In this document: piece after piece, positions 1-5,025 of the stretch
How positions within the stretch are numbered: position 1 is the stretch's first letter
How the letters are laid out: every line of letters starts with the position of its first letter
Assembly: GCA_902795745.1 (NCBI GenBank)
Contig: CADBMG010000066.1
Coordinates: 1-6,149, forward strand
DNA length: 6,149 nt
Reading direction: 5' to 3'
Source of the DNA: an uncultured Pseudomonadota bacterium
GTDB taxonomy: Bacteria > Pseudomonadota > Alphaproteobacteria > RF32 > CAG-239
Notes under the pieces: model-generated
Databases searched by the model: none
Told to the model about the DNA's origin: nothing
The model's input: the letters and a program-made list of their open reading frames with translations, nothing else
Position numbers and translations under genes: made by a program

Positions 1-37
1 CAATAAAAAAAGCGACTTAATGTCGCTTTTTTTATTG
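1..37. terminator. Bidirectional rho-independent terminator
   Basis: A perfect 16-bp inverted repeat (1-16 with 22-37) around the loop TTAAT. The GC core is GCGAC/GTCGC, flanked by A7 on the left and T7 on the right, so it can end transcripts from either strand. It is the terminator half of the reversed repeat copy at 31-62. The gene that would end here on + lies outside the window. Confidence 0.8.
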
Positions 38-62
38 GTGATGCGCAGTTTACTTATTGAGC
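31..62 (-). repeat. Intergenic element copy A (reversed, shortened)
   Basis: Read on the minus strand it gives GTAAACTGCG directly followed by CATCACCAATAAAAAAA. Compared with the copy at 2074-2110 it shares GTAAACTGCG and the CATC-CC-AA linker but lacks the AGCAAAG between them. It is the only copy in minus orientation and it faces copy B across about 75 bases. No clear upstream hairpin remains. Confidence 0.6.
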
Positions 63-120
63 AGATGAACCACAGCAAAAATCGGCGAAATTAGTAAACA
101 AGTGACCGAAGCGTAGTTGT

Positions 121-200
121 TGAGCAATTCTATTGCGAAACTTACGTAGTAAGAAACCAATACAAACAACAGCCTGCAATATGGCTGTTTTTTCTTTTTA
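121..200 (+). repeat. Intergenic element copy B
   Basis: Two small hairpins, GCAAT-TCT-ATTGC (124-136) and CTTAC-GTA-GTAAG (141-153), precede the linker AAACCAATACAAA and then the terminator. Linker, terminator and the trailing CTTTTTAAA are closely related to copies C and F. The hairpin sequences are not shared with other copies, only their position is. Bases 61-120 between copies A and B contain no convincing gene. Confidence 0.6.
168..199 (+). terminator. Rho-independent terminator (copy B)
   Basis: Stem AACAGCC (168-174) with GGCTGTT (183-189), loop TGCAATAT, followed by T6, C and more T's. It is nearly identical to the terminator of copy C. No clear plus-strand gene ends just upstream inside the window, so it may serve a gene further left or act as an insulator before the glycosyltransferase promoter. 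Confidence 0.75.
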
Positions 201-277
201 AAAGAATCACCGGCATTAGCCGATGGTTTGCGCACATATGATATTAGCAAATATCGCTATTTATTATATATTCCTTA

Positions 278-305
278 TTGACAAAATTTTAAAAATTGCT
301 AAACT
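278..305 (+). promoter_or_regulatory. Promoter of the glycosyltransferase gene
   Basis: A perfect -35 TTGACA (278-283) lies 16 bases before TAAACT (300-305). The latter is preceded by TGC, an extended -10 form. Transcription would start near 312, about 25 bases before the ATG. A 6-bp inverted repeat, GATATT-AGCA-AATATC (240-255), lies about 20 bases upstream and could be an operator, although nothing else supports that. Confidence 0.55.
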
Positions 306-336
306 ATCATATATATAGAACTAAGAGTGTAAAGAC

Positions 337-1140
337 ATGGACAAAGTATCTATAATTTTACCTGTATACAACTGTGAAAGCTACGTTTGTCAAACCATAG
401 AATCTGTGCTTAATCAGGATTATAAAAACTGGGAATTGATTGTTATGGATGATGGTTCAACAGATAAATCATTAGATAAAGTGTTTGAGTATGCTCAAAA
501 AGATTCTCGCATTAATGTCTATTCTTCTCCAATTAACAAAGGTGTCGGACCGGCACGTAATGCCGCAATAAAATATGCTAAAGGAAGATATTTAGCTTTT
601 ATTGATGCTGACGATTTATGGGCAAAAAATAAGTTATCCAGCCAAATTTTCTTTATGAAAAAACATAATGCCGGATTGTCACACACTGCATTTGCCTGCT
701 TAACCGAAGATGGTCATATTCGTCGCAACGGACAAGTTAATGTTGATGAATGCATAGATATAAAACGCTATATGAAAACTTCACAAATAGGTATGTCAAC
801 CGTAATGATTGATCGTGAAAAAATTAAAGATGTTCATTTTCCGAATGACAGAAAACTTTGTGAAGACGCACGGTTATGGATGCATTATTTGCGTCGTGGT
901 GAAAAATTTTATGGATTAAATAAAATTTTGTTGCTATACCGAATTCGTCAAAATCAACTTAGCCGCCATAAACATAAAATGGCATGGTTAGCCTTCAAGA
1001 GATTTATGAGCGAACCTTGTCTTTCGCCGATAGAAAAAATTTCTTGCTATGCGGCTTATGCTAAAAATGCCATAAAAAAATATAAAAGAAAATGCAATAT
1101 TGATATGTCTTACATTAAAGATCAGTTTAACTGCAAGTAA
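337..1140 (+). CDS. Family 2 (GT-A fold) glycosyltransferase
   Basis: This 267-residue protein is a glycosyltransferase of the GT2 family, which moves a sugar from a nucleotide-sugar donor to a growing surface polysaccharide or lipid-linked acceptor at the inner face of the membrane. The N-terminal strand VSIILPVYN (4-12), DDGSTD (38-43) for nucleotide binding, and the metal-binding DADD (90-93) are all present. A later ED-x-x-LW stretch (E176, D177, L180, W181) fits the usual catalytic-base region, and YRIRQNQLSRHK (201-212) matches the common distal motif. There is no transmembrane segment, so it is probably cytoplasmic or peripheral. The length is normal for single-domain TuaG-like or capsule/O-antigen enzymes. 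The ribosome site is weak (AAGAG at 323-327), but the start fits the family N-terminus. It stands alone with its own promoter and no polysaccharide neighbours, which is unusual. Donor and acceptor cannot be told from sequence. Confidence 0.93.
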   Translation: MDKVSIILPVYNCESYVCQTIESVLNQDYKNWELIVMDDGSTDKSLDKVFEYAQKDSRINVYSSPINKGVGPARNAAIKYAKGRYLAFIDADDLWAKNKLSSQIFFMKKHNAGLSHTAFACLTEDGHIRRNGQVNVDECIDIKRYMKTSQIGMSTVMIDREKIKDVHFPNDRKLCEDARLWMHYLRRGEKFYGLNKILLLYRIRQNQLSRHKHKMAWLAFKRFMSEPCLSPIEKISCYAAYAKNAIKKYKRKCNIDMSYIKDQFNCK

Positions 1141-1222
1141 ACGCAGAATAAAGTAAATTTACCGAAAACTTTATATATACATTACTTTTATTGCGCCTGC
1201 CATTCAAATTTGATCTGATATA
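1141..1222. other. Gap with no gene seen
   Basis: AT-rich spacer between the glycosyltransferase stop and element copy C. It contains only a short palindrome, GTAAATTTAC (1153-1162), which is weak evidence of anything. Confidence 0.5.
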
Positions 1223-1305
1223 GAGAACTACATCGTCTGATAGTTTTCTTCACCAATACAAAAAACAGCCTGCAAAATGGCTGTTTTTTTTCTTTTTAAA
1301 TCAAG
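1223..1305 (+). repeat. Intergenic element copy C
   Basis: The upstream hairpin is GAGAACTA (1223-1230) with TAGTTTTC (1241-1248), one G-T pair, loop CATCGTCTGA. Then come the linker TTCACCAATACAAAAA and the terminator, ending in CTTTTTAAATCAAG. From the linker onward it nearly matches copies B and F. The hairpin bases are unlike the other copies while the pairing is kept. Confidence 0.65.
1262..1291 (+). terminator. Rho-independent terminator (copy C)
   Basis: Stem AACAGCC (1264-1270) with GGCTGTT (1279-1285), loop TGCAAAAT, then a run of eight T's. It is a strong plus-strand terminator, about 120 bases after the glycosyltransferase stop. Confidence 0.85.
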
Positions 1306-1369
1306 TTTTCAAGCTATTGGAGTTTCGCATGGTTATTGTTTTGTATTAAAGTTGGTTGATGCAAAATAA

Positions 1370-1398
1370 TTGACTTAATCTTGATATTATGTTACTAA
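1370..1398 (+). promoter_or_regulatory. Promoter of the NADAR-family gene
   Basis: TTGACT (1370-1375), a 17-base spacer, then TACTAA (1393-1398) preceded by TGT, an extended -10 pattern. The start site would be near 1405. The -10 match is only moderate. A TATTAT at 1385-1390 is too close to this -35 to be its partner. Confidence 0.45.
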
Positions 1399-1426
1399 CA
1401 ATCAGTTAGAAATAATGGAGTATACC

Positions 1427-2059
1427 ATGATTGATAAAGTTAGCGAAAAAATAGCTGAAGAATTGCAAAAATTCTTAAAATTCAAAGAAAATTTTGAATT
1501 TGTTCCGAAGGACATACTTGATAAAAACGGTAATCTTTATTGTGACGAGTTGCCTATTTTTGATGAAAAAGGAAAATATATTGCAGAATGTGAGAAGTGG
1601 ATAAATATCGGATATGTAATTAAAGGTTCATTTTCAAAAACTCTATCAAATTTATATCCTTATGAATTTGATTTTAAAGGGTTTCATCTTAAAAGTTTGG
1701 AAGCCTTTTTTCATGGGTTAAAATTTAAGAATCCCGAAATTCAAAAGCTTATTTTTTCTTACAGCGGAACTGATGCTTATCATATTCAGGCGGCAAGTGA
1801 TTATAATTGGAAAGAAAACGGATTTGTTTATTGGCAAGGTCAAGCCATAAAGAGAGATAGCGCAGAATATGATTTATTGGTTGATGAAGCCTATATTTCG
1901 ATGGCACAAAATCCGTTATACAGGCAAGCATTGAAAAATGTAGCGAAACCACTTATTCACTCTATGGGTAAAGACTCAAAAGAAGAAACATTACTTACAC
2001 GATATGAATTTGAAAAGCAAATAAATTGTCTTTCAGCTTTTTTGAAGCAATTAGATTAA
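1427..2059 (+). CDS. NADAR (YbiA-like) superfamily protein
   Basis: The 210-residue product resembles the NADAR superfamily, whose members handle NAD/ADP-ribose-like molecules. Characterised members remove ADP-ribose from modified guanine in DNA or cleave the N-glycosidic bond of riboflavin intermediates. Family landmarks in order: LSNLYPYEF (73-81), the S-x-E turn in SLEAFFHGLKF (90-100), YWQGQ (135-139), R143, the NPLYRQAL helix (162-169), HSMGK (178-182) and ETLLTRYEF (187-195). The first 60 residues are an extension containing GNLYCDELPIFDEKGKYIA. I chose ATG 1427 because GGAG (1417-1420) sits six bases before it; the in-frame ATG at 1415 overlaps that ribosome site and would add four residues. 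It is cytoplasmic, with no signal or membrane segment. It has its own promoter, and no DarT-like toxin or riboflavin gene is nearby, so its target is unknown. The family call is from motif recall, not a search. Confidence 0.72.
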   Translation: MIDKVSEKIAEELQKFLKFKENFEFVPKDILDKNGNLYCDELPIFDEKGKYIAECEKWINIGYVIKGSFSKTLSNLYPYEFDFKGFHLKSLEAFFHGLKFKNPEIQKLIFSYSGTDAYHIQAASDYNWKENGFVYWQGQAIKRDSAEYDLLVDEAYISMAQNPLYRQALKNVAKPLIHSMGKDSKEETLLTRYEFEKQINCLSAFLKQLD

Positions 2060-2073
2060 TATTGTATCGAAAA

Positions 2074-2142
2074 TTCAGCTCGTAAACTGCGAGCAAAGCA
2101 TCGCCAACAAAATAACCTCCCCTTGTGGGAGGCTTTTTTTGT
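2074..2142 (+). repeat. Intergenic element copy D
   Basis: Hairpin GCTCG (2078-2082), loop TAAACTG, CGAGC (2090-2094), then AAAGCATCGCCAACAAAA and a terminator. It begins 14 bases after the NADAR-gene stop. It is the cleanest hairpin in the set and shares its loop almost exactly with copy E (TAAATTG). Confidence 0.7.
2116..2140 (+). terminator. Rho-independent terminator (copy D)
   Basis: Stem CCTCCC (2116-2121) with GGGAGG (2127-2132), loop CTTGT, then C and seven T's. It ends the NADAR-family transcript. Read from the other side the tract is only TTATTTT, so it is a weak terminator for the converging gene at 2161-2496. Confidence 0.85.
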
Positions 2143-2160
2143 GTGCTGAAACGTGAGACT

Positions 2161-2496
2161 TTAAGATATAACATAAGTACGCCTATCACATCGGCGTTCC
2201 GTGATTGAAACAATCTTTGCTACCGGCTTGCTTTTATCACCGGTAATGTGAAGCTTAATCTCCCAGCCGCGTTGAAATAGATTTTTCTTGATTTCATCAG
2301 GGAGACAACTCGTATCTTCAATCCAGACTTCAATCAGATGCGGGCGAGGAAAAACTTTTCTTTTAACTTTCTTACCTTGTCGGACAGTTTCTGAATTAAC
2401 GGCAATTACCAGAATTTCCGTCAGACGAAGCTGGGGATAGGAAGGAAATTCTCGTCCACAAAGAGTTCCTTTAATAATTTTGTTAATTTTTTTCAT
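2161..2496 (-). CDS. Unrecognised small basic protein
   Basis: A 111-residue minus-strand protein that I do not recognise. It is rich in Lys and Arg, notably in GKKVKRKVFPRPH (41-53), and has alternating hydrophobic strands (ILVIAV 28-33; LIEVWIED 54-61; WEIKLHITG 78-86; PVAKIVSI 91-98), suggesting a small mostly beta fold. There is no signal peptide or membrane segment. The base composition is richer in GC than the flanks, as expected of real coding sequence. The ATG at 2496 has no clear Shine-Dalgarno sequence, but a perfect TATAAT lies on the minus strand at 2526-2521, giving a leader of about 20 bases. It converges on the NADAR gene and is flanked by element copies D and E, both in the opposite orientation to the gene. 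Nucleic-acid binding would fit the charge but is only a guess. Confidence 0.65.
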   Translation of the reverse strand: MKKINKIIKGTLCGREFPSYPQLRLTEILVIAVNSETVRQGKKVKRKVFPRPHLIEVWIEDTSCLPDEIKKNLFQRGWEIKLHITGDKSKPVAKIVSITERRCDRRTYVIS

Positions 2497-2520
2497 AAGC
2501 TATATAAATTAATTGTGATA

Positions 2521-2526
2521 ATTATA
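2521..2526 (-). promoter_or_regulatory. Possible -10 box for the 111-residue gene
   Basis: On the minus strand this reads TATAAT, about 25 bases before the ATG at 2496. No good -35 box is found 16-18 bases further upstream, so the call rests on the -10 match and spacing alone. Confidence 0.3.
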
Positions 2527-2697
2527 ATTTTATGGCGTAAATATAAATAAAAAGGCTGTTAGAGTCAAGATTATTTTTTAGTTGCCATATAAAAGGAAAA
2601 TGAAGAGGAAAAGAATAACGGATGTTGGAAAACATCGGTAAGTATATAAAAACGGAAATAAAAACGTGAACTTCGGTAAAATAGCAAAAGATATAAC
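2527..2697. other. AT-rich gap with no convincing gene
   Basis: This stretch lies upstream of the minus-strand gene at 2161-2496. A 13-codon plus-strand frame starts at ATG 2599, but its purine-rich ribosome site is too close and it is probably chance. A 73-codon minus-strand frame running into copy E is rejected because its first 20 residues or so are just the repeat translated. Confidence 0.45.
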
Positions 2698-2772
2698 TGC
2701 TTAGTTCGTAAATTGCGAGGTAAGCATCACCAATAAAGAACACTCCCCTTCATGGGGAGTTTTTATTGGTGA
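2698..2772 (+). repeat. Intergenic element copy E
   Basis: Hairpin TTCG (2705-2708), loop TAAATTG, CGAG (2716-2719, one G-T pair), then AAGCATCACCAATAAA and a terminator. The linker is mirrored after the terminator: TCACCAATAAA (2727-2737) is an exact inverted repeat of 2762-2772, making a 46-base nested palindrome. It lies between two minus-strand genes yet points along +. Confidence 0.7.
2742..2764 (+). terminator. Rho-independent terminator (copy E)
   Basis: Stem ACTCCCC (2742-2748) with GGGGAGT (2754-2760), loop TTCAT, followed by T's to 2764. The T-run is on +, but no plus gene ends upstream. Through the outer TCACCAATAAA arms it could also act on the minus-strand transcript that ends at 2807, with a poor T-run. 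Confidence 0.7.
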
Positions 2773-2806
2773 CCGATAGGCTCGAAGCTATAATAAAATC
2801 AATAAT

Positions 2807-3382
2807 TCATCGTGCTTTTTTATTAAAAATATTTTGTGCTATCAGTTTAAACAATGACTTGTTTGGAAAAGAAATATCTTTTCTCTCTTCTTCGCTACCC
2901 TTTTGTTCAGGTATAATAATCCCTGTTTTGTCATATCTGGTTGTTATATGGCTCTTTTTATCAAGAACATCATAGCCATCATACCTAGTGGTATTCAGAC
3001 CTTGCATATGTTCATAACTCCAATAACGAGGAGTGATTATCTTATCACCGCAATCCCTCTTAATTTCACGAAAAGAAACAGAAAGGTCTGGGCTAGAATT
3101 TGTATCGTAGAAAATTTTTGTTCCGTCTTTTGTTTCTCTACTTTTAAAAACAGGAACAATTACACCGCCGATTTGATAATGCGCACCGATACCCTCAATC
3201 TTTTTGGTATTTCCCAAAAGTTCAATGGCTTGCATATATTGTTCATCGGACTTTTCTTCAGACGATAAACGCCATATACTATGCTTCAAGTTAATTCTTG
3301 CTACAGGCTCATTATCCGATATAATTGCAACAACATCATCAGACTCTTTTTTTAATATCATTTTTTCAGGAAAATATTGCAT
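2807..3382 (-). CDS. Unrecognised 191-residue cytoplasmic protein
   Basis: I do not recognise this protein. It is hydrophilic, without signal peptide or membrane segments. The N-terminal half looks beta-rich (ISDNEPVARINL 21-32) and includes IGGVIVPVF (71-79). A short internal duplication, TTRYD, occurs at 131-135 and 147-151, inside a segment rich in Tyr, Arg and Asp. The C-terminus is basic (NIFNKKAR). The start is set by a strong AAAGGAG (minus strand 3398-3392) nine bases before ATG 3382; the longer frame opening at TTG 3403 contains this ribosome site and would add seven residues. Its own promoter lies just upstream (3443-3416). It is bracketed by element copies E and F, both pointing the other way. 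The good ribosome site, promoter and length make it a real gene; no function is proposed. Confidence 0.8.
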   Translation of the reverse strand: MQYFPEKMILKKESDDVVAIISDNEPVARINLKHSIWRLSSEEKSDEQYMQAIELLGNTKKIEGIGAHYQIGGVIVPVFKSRETKDGTKIFYDTNSSPDLSVSFREIKRDCGDKIITPRYWSYEHMQGLNTTRYDGYDVLDKKSHITTRYDKTGIIIPEQKGSEEERKDISFPNKSLFKLIAQNIFNKKAR

Positions 3383-3415
3383 ATTATCTTTCTCCTTTAC
3401 CAAGGCTGGTAATAT

Positions 3416-3443
3416 TTTATAGCATTTTTCAATTAAAAATCAA
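3416..3443 (-). promoter_or_regulatory. Promoter of the 191-residue gene
   Basis: On the minus strand TTGATT (3443-3438), a 16-base spacer and TATAAA (3421-3416) preceded by TGC. This is an extended -10 arrangement like the one before the glycosyltransferase gene. The leader to ATG 3382 would be about 28 bases and includes AAAGGAG. Confidence 0.6.
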
Positions 3444-3456
3444 CCCCTAATTATGA

Positions 3457-3540
3457 ATATTCAGCTCGTAACTTGCTTACTTAGCATCACCAATACAAAC
3501 ATCAGGCTGTAAAATGGCTGTTGTTTCTTTTTAAATCAAG
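3457..3540 (+). repeat. Intergenic element copy F
   Basis: Starts TTCAGCTCGTAAC and holds the hairpin GTAA (3468-3471), loop CTTGC, TTAC (3477-3480), then TTAGCATCACCAATACAAA. The terminator part is related to copies B and C, ending CTTTTTAAATCAAG, but its stem is damaged. It lies directly behind the promoter of the minus-strand gene and 320 bases before the antitoxin gene. Confidence 0.7.
3499..3531 (+). terminator. Decayed terminator (copy F)
   Basis: Where copies B and C have AACAGCC/GGCTGTT, this copy has ATCAGGC and GGCTGTTG, so the central stem no longer pairs, and the T-run is broken by G. It probably terminates poorly. No gene transcribed on + ends upstream, so loss of function would carry no cost. 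Confidence 0.4.
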
Positions 3541-3752
3541 CACTTAATCGAGTTCGGAATCGTAAAAACGGCTTCAGTCGTTTTAAGATGACGGCGAAGT
3601 ATGAGCCGCCTCTTTAGGGTACGCAGTGTGAAACGCGCGCACAATCTTCGTTTTTTGAAATTGACTGTTTTGGGAAATTTTACGAACTCGTTGCGGCAAG
3701 TACGTAATAAAATCAATAAGTTGGACAATGGGGGTGTAGCTTTTGTAATAAA
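3541..3752. other. Gap with a GC-richer, possibly gene-derived segment
   Basis: About 200 bases, locally much richer in GC than its surroundings (3587-3645 includes CGCGCGC). Long frames are open on both strands but neither has a ribosome site. In the plus frame of ATG 3588 the residues read MTAKYEPPL, a stop, then GTQCETRAQSSFFEIDCFGK (3618-3677), as if one reading frame had been interrupted. AAAACG (3565-3570) pairs with CGTTTT (3579-3584). It may be a gene or repeat remnant; I cannot assign it. Confidence 0.3.
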
Positions 3753-3826
3753 CAAAAGTTTTACATTGCTTTTCATTTCAAAACTATTACATAACTATTG
3801 ATTTTGAAATTGTATTATGTTAATAT
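3753..3826 (+). promoter_or_regulatory. Promoter and operator region of the toxin-antitoxin operon
   Basis: The likely promoter is TTGATT (3798-3803), 17 bases, TAATAT (3821-3826), start near 3833. Around it lie a perfect 9-bp inverted repeat, ATTTCAAAA (3775-3783) with TTTTGAAAT (3802-3810), and a direct repeat, CAAAAGTTTTACAT (3753-3766) and CAAAACTATTACAT (3779-3792), 12 of 14 identical and 26 bases apart. DinJ-type antitoxins repress their own operons with the toxin as co-repressor, so these are good operator candidates. The right arm covers the downstream end of the -35. Confidence 0.5.
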
Positions 3827-3860
3827 AAGGATGGTTTTAATGAAAAACGGAGATAAAAAT

Positions 3861-4139
3861 ATGAATACGGTAATACAAGCGCGTGTTGATGCTGAAAGCA
3901 AAAAACGGGCTGAAAATATTTTAAAACAGTTAGGTATAACGCTTAATGATGCGGTCAGAATGCTCGTTAATCAAATTATCCATAGCCGAGCATTACCTTT
4001 TCAGCCTAAATTACCAACTGAGGAAGAATTTATTGCTCAAGCAATAGCTGATTCTGAAGAAGATATTAAAGCTGGTCGTGTTTATGGTCCTTTTAACAGT
4101 GTTGATGCTTTGATTGCTGATTTAGAAAAGGACGATTAG
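3861..4139 (+). CDS. dinJ: DinJ/RelB-family antitoxin
   Basis: A 92-residue antitoxin of the RelB/DinJ type. The N-terminus TVIQARVDAESKKRAENIL (3-21) is the ribbon-helix-helix half that dimerises and binds the operator: one strand, then a helix, then LGITLNDAVRMLVNQI (25-40). The segment RALPFQPKLPTEEE (44-57) and the acidic tail are the part that wraps and neutralises the toxin. Length and order match E. coli DinJ. ATG 3861 is chosen because CGGAG ends eight bases upstream and the family N-terminus begins here. ATG 3840 also has AAGGA eight bases before it, but the predicted transcript starts near 3833 and would omit that site. The stop codon abuts the toxin ATG, so the two are translationally coupled. 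Likely autoregulated at 3753-3826. Confidence 0.93.
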   Translation: MNTVIQARVDAESKKRAENILKQLGITLNDAVRMLVNQIIHSRALPFQPKLPTEEEFIAQAIADSEEDIKAGRVYGPFNSVDALIADLEKDD

Positions 4140-4409
4140 ATGCGAACTTTTGATTATTCCAAGCGCTTTAAGCGTGATTATAAATTATGCCAAAAGCAAG
4201 GTAAAGATATGAGTAAGTTGCATACTATATTACGAATATTAGCAAGTGGTGAGCCTATACCGGCACAATATAGGGATCACGCCTTAAAAAATAATTGGGC
4301 GGAACATCGGGACTTACATATTGAACCTGATTGGATACTTATCTATAAAATACAAGGTGATGAAATTGTGTTACTTGCCGCTACCGGAACACATTCTCAC
4401 GTTCTTTAA
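4140..4409 (+). CDS. yafQ: YafQ-family mRNA-cleaving toxin
   Basis: An 89-residue RelE-superfamily toxin close to E. coli YafQ, a ribosome-dependent endoribonuclease that cuts mRNA in the A site and stops growth when DinJ is lost. The residues aligning with the YafQ active site are all present: H47 (in YRDHALK), H60 and D64 (in HIEPDW) and H85 (in TGTH). The N-terminal KRFKRDYKLCQKQGKDMSKL helices and the strand WILIYKI are typical. There is no truncation, so it should be active. The start immediately follows the antitoxin stop, with AAGGA (4128-4132) inside the antitoxin gene seven bases before. Similarity to the E. coli protein is from memory, but the motifs are distinctive. Confidence 0.95.
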   Translation: MRTFDYSKRFKRDYKLCQKQGKDMSKLHTILRILASGEPIPAQYRDHALKNNWAEHRDLHIEPDWILIYKIQGDEIVLLAATGTHSHVL

Positions 4410-4441
4410 AAAGGGTTTCAAACTATTAAGATTGTATAAAA

Positions 4442-4969
4442 ATGAAAAAAATTTTAATTATCGGACCACTTGGCGCAGGAAAATCATCTCTTGCTTACAC
4501 CATCAATAAAAAGTACGGCATTCCGCGTTTAAATTTTGATGAAGTACAGCGTATTAAAGGTGGTGGATATCGCGATGAAGATGGACAGTTTGCGATTGTA
4601 AATGAATTTCTGAAAAACAATGAAAATTGGGTTATGGAAGGGTGTCAAAAAACACTTTATGAAAAAGTTAATCCGGATTTGATTGTGGATATGCGAATTG
4701 GTCGGTTACTAGCGATATGGCGATTTACTTTACGCTTTATAAAGGCAAAGAGTTTAATAGGCAAAGATATATCTCCGGAATTACCTGTGCAAGCTTACCA
4801 TTACAGAAAAGTAACTTTATCTAAAATTATGGATTGGGATAGCGCAAACAAGGAAATTAATCAACAGATTGCTGATTATTTGAAAAATACCGAAATTCAG
4901 GTTTTGACATGTAAAAAATTTAGAGATTATCGGAAAATTTTTGATTATATTGAAAACTTTAGCTCGTAA
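4442..4969 (+). CDS. P-loop nucleotide kinase-like protein (AAA_18/FlaR type)
   Basis: A 175-residue P-loop NTPase of the small kinase-like group often annotated as adenylate-kinase-related or FlaR topology modulation protein. Walker A is GPLGAGKSS (8-16). LNFDEV (30-35) and WVMEG (63-67) fall where the family has its substrate-site Asp and the x-(D/E)G motif, and DLIVDMRIGRLLAIWRFTLR (79-98) matches the usual strand plus Arg-rich lid region. It binds and probably hydrolyses or transfers ATP; the substrate is unknown. It starts 32 bases after the toxin gene with no terminator between them and only a weak ribosome site (AAGA 4428-4431), so it is probably the third gene of the toxin-antitoxin operon. 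Its last residues (Ser-Ser-stop) are encoded inside element copy G, AGCTCGTAA, so its natural C-terminus may have been altered. Confidence 0.85.
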   Translation: MKKILIIGPLGAGKSSLAYTINKKYGIPRLNFDEVQRIKGGGYRDEDGQFAIVNEFLKNNENWVMEGCQKTLYEKVNPDLIVDMRIGRLLAIWRFTLRFIKAKSLIGKDISPELPVQAYHYRKVTLSKIMDWDSANKEINQQIADYLKNTEIQVLTCKKFRDYRKIFDYIENFSS

Positions 4970-5025
4970 CTTGCTTACAAAGCATAATCAATAAAAAAAG
5001 AAGGAACCTTTAGGGTGCCTTCTTT
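4957..5025 (+). repeat. Intergenic element copy G
   Basis: Begins at the 3' end of the kinase-like gene: AGCTCGTAAC includes that gene's TAA (4967-4969). Hairpin GTAA (4966-4969), loop CTTGC, TTAC (4975-4978), then AAAGCATAATCAATAAAAAAA and a terminator. The first part, AGCTCGTAACTTGCTTAC, is identical to copy F for 18 bases. Confidence 0.7.
4993..5025 (-). terminator. Terminator (copy G), stronger on the minus strand
   Basis: A 12-bp stem, 4997-5008 with 5014-5025, one A-G mismatch, loop TTTAG. Read on minus it is followed by seven T's, while on + only three T's follow. It can therefore end the possible minus-strand gene whose stop lies at 5024-5026, and less efficiently the kinase-like gene. 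Confidence 0.7.

Noticed and set aside
50..250. 66-codon minus-strand frame
   Set aside because: It is the copy A/B repeat and terminator region translated, with no ribosome site and a run of Lys from the T-tract.
1995..2213. 72-codon minus-strand frame
   Set aside because: It covers the end of the NADAR gene, the copy D terminator and the end of the next gene; the GDALLAVYEL part is just the element translated.
2599..2640. 13-codon plus-strand frame after a purine-rich stretch
   Set aside because: The ribosome-site spacing is too short, the peptide is tiny and very basic, and nothing else supports it.
2522..2743. 73-codon minus-strand frame
   Set aside because: It starts inside the copy E element (GDAYLAIYEL is its translation), has no ribosome site, and the rest is low-complexity AT-rich sequence.
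2903..3422. Plus-strand frames opposite the 191-residue gene
   Set aside because: They are shadows; the minus-strand gene has a promoter, strong ribosome site and better protein character.
3531..3801. Overlapping 81-codon minus and 66-codon plus frames
   Set aside because: Neither has a ribosome site. They run into the copy F T-run or the toxin-antitoxin promoter region. Kept only as an odd segment.
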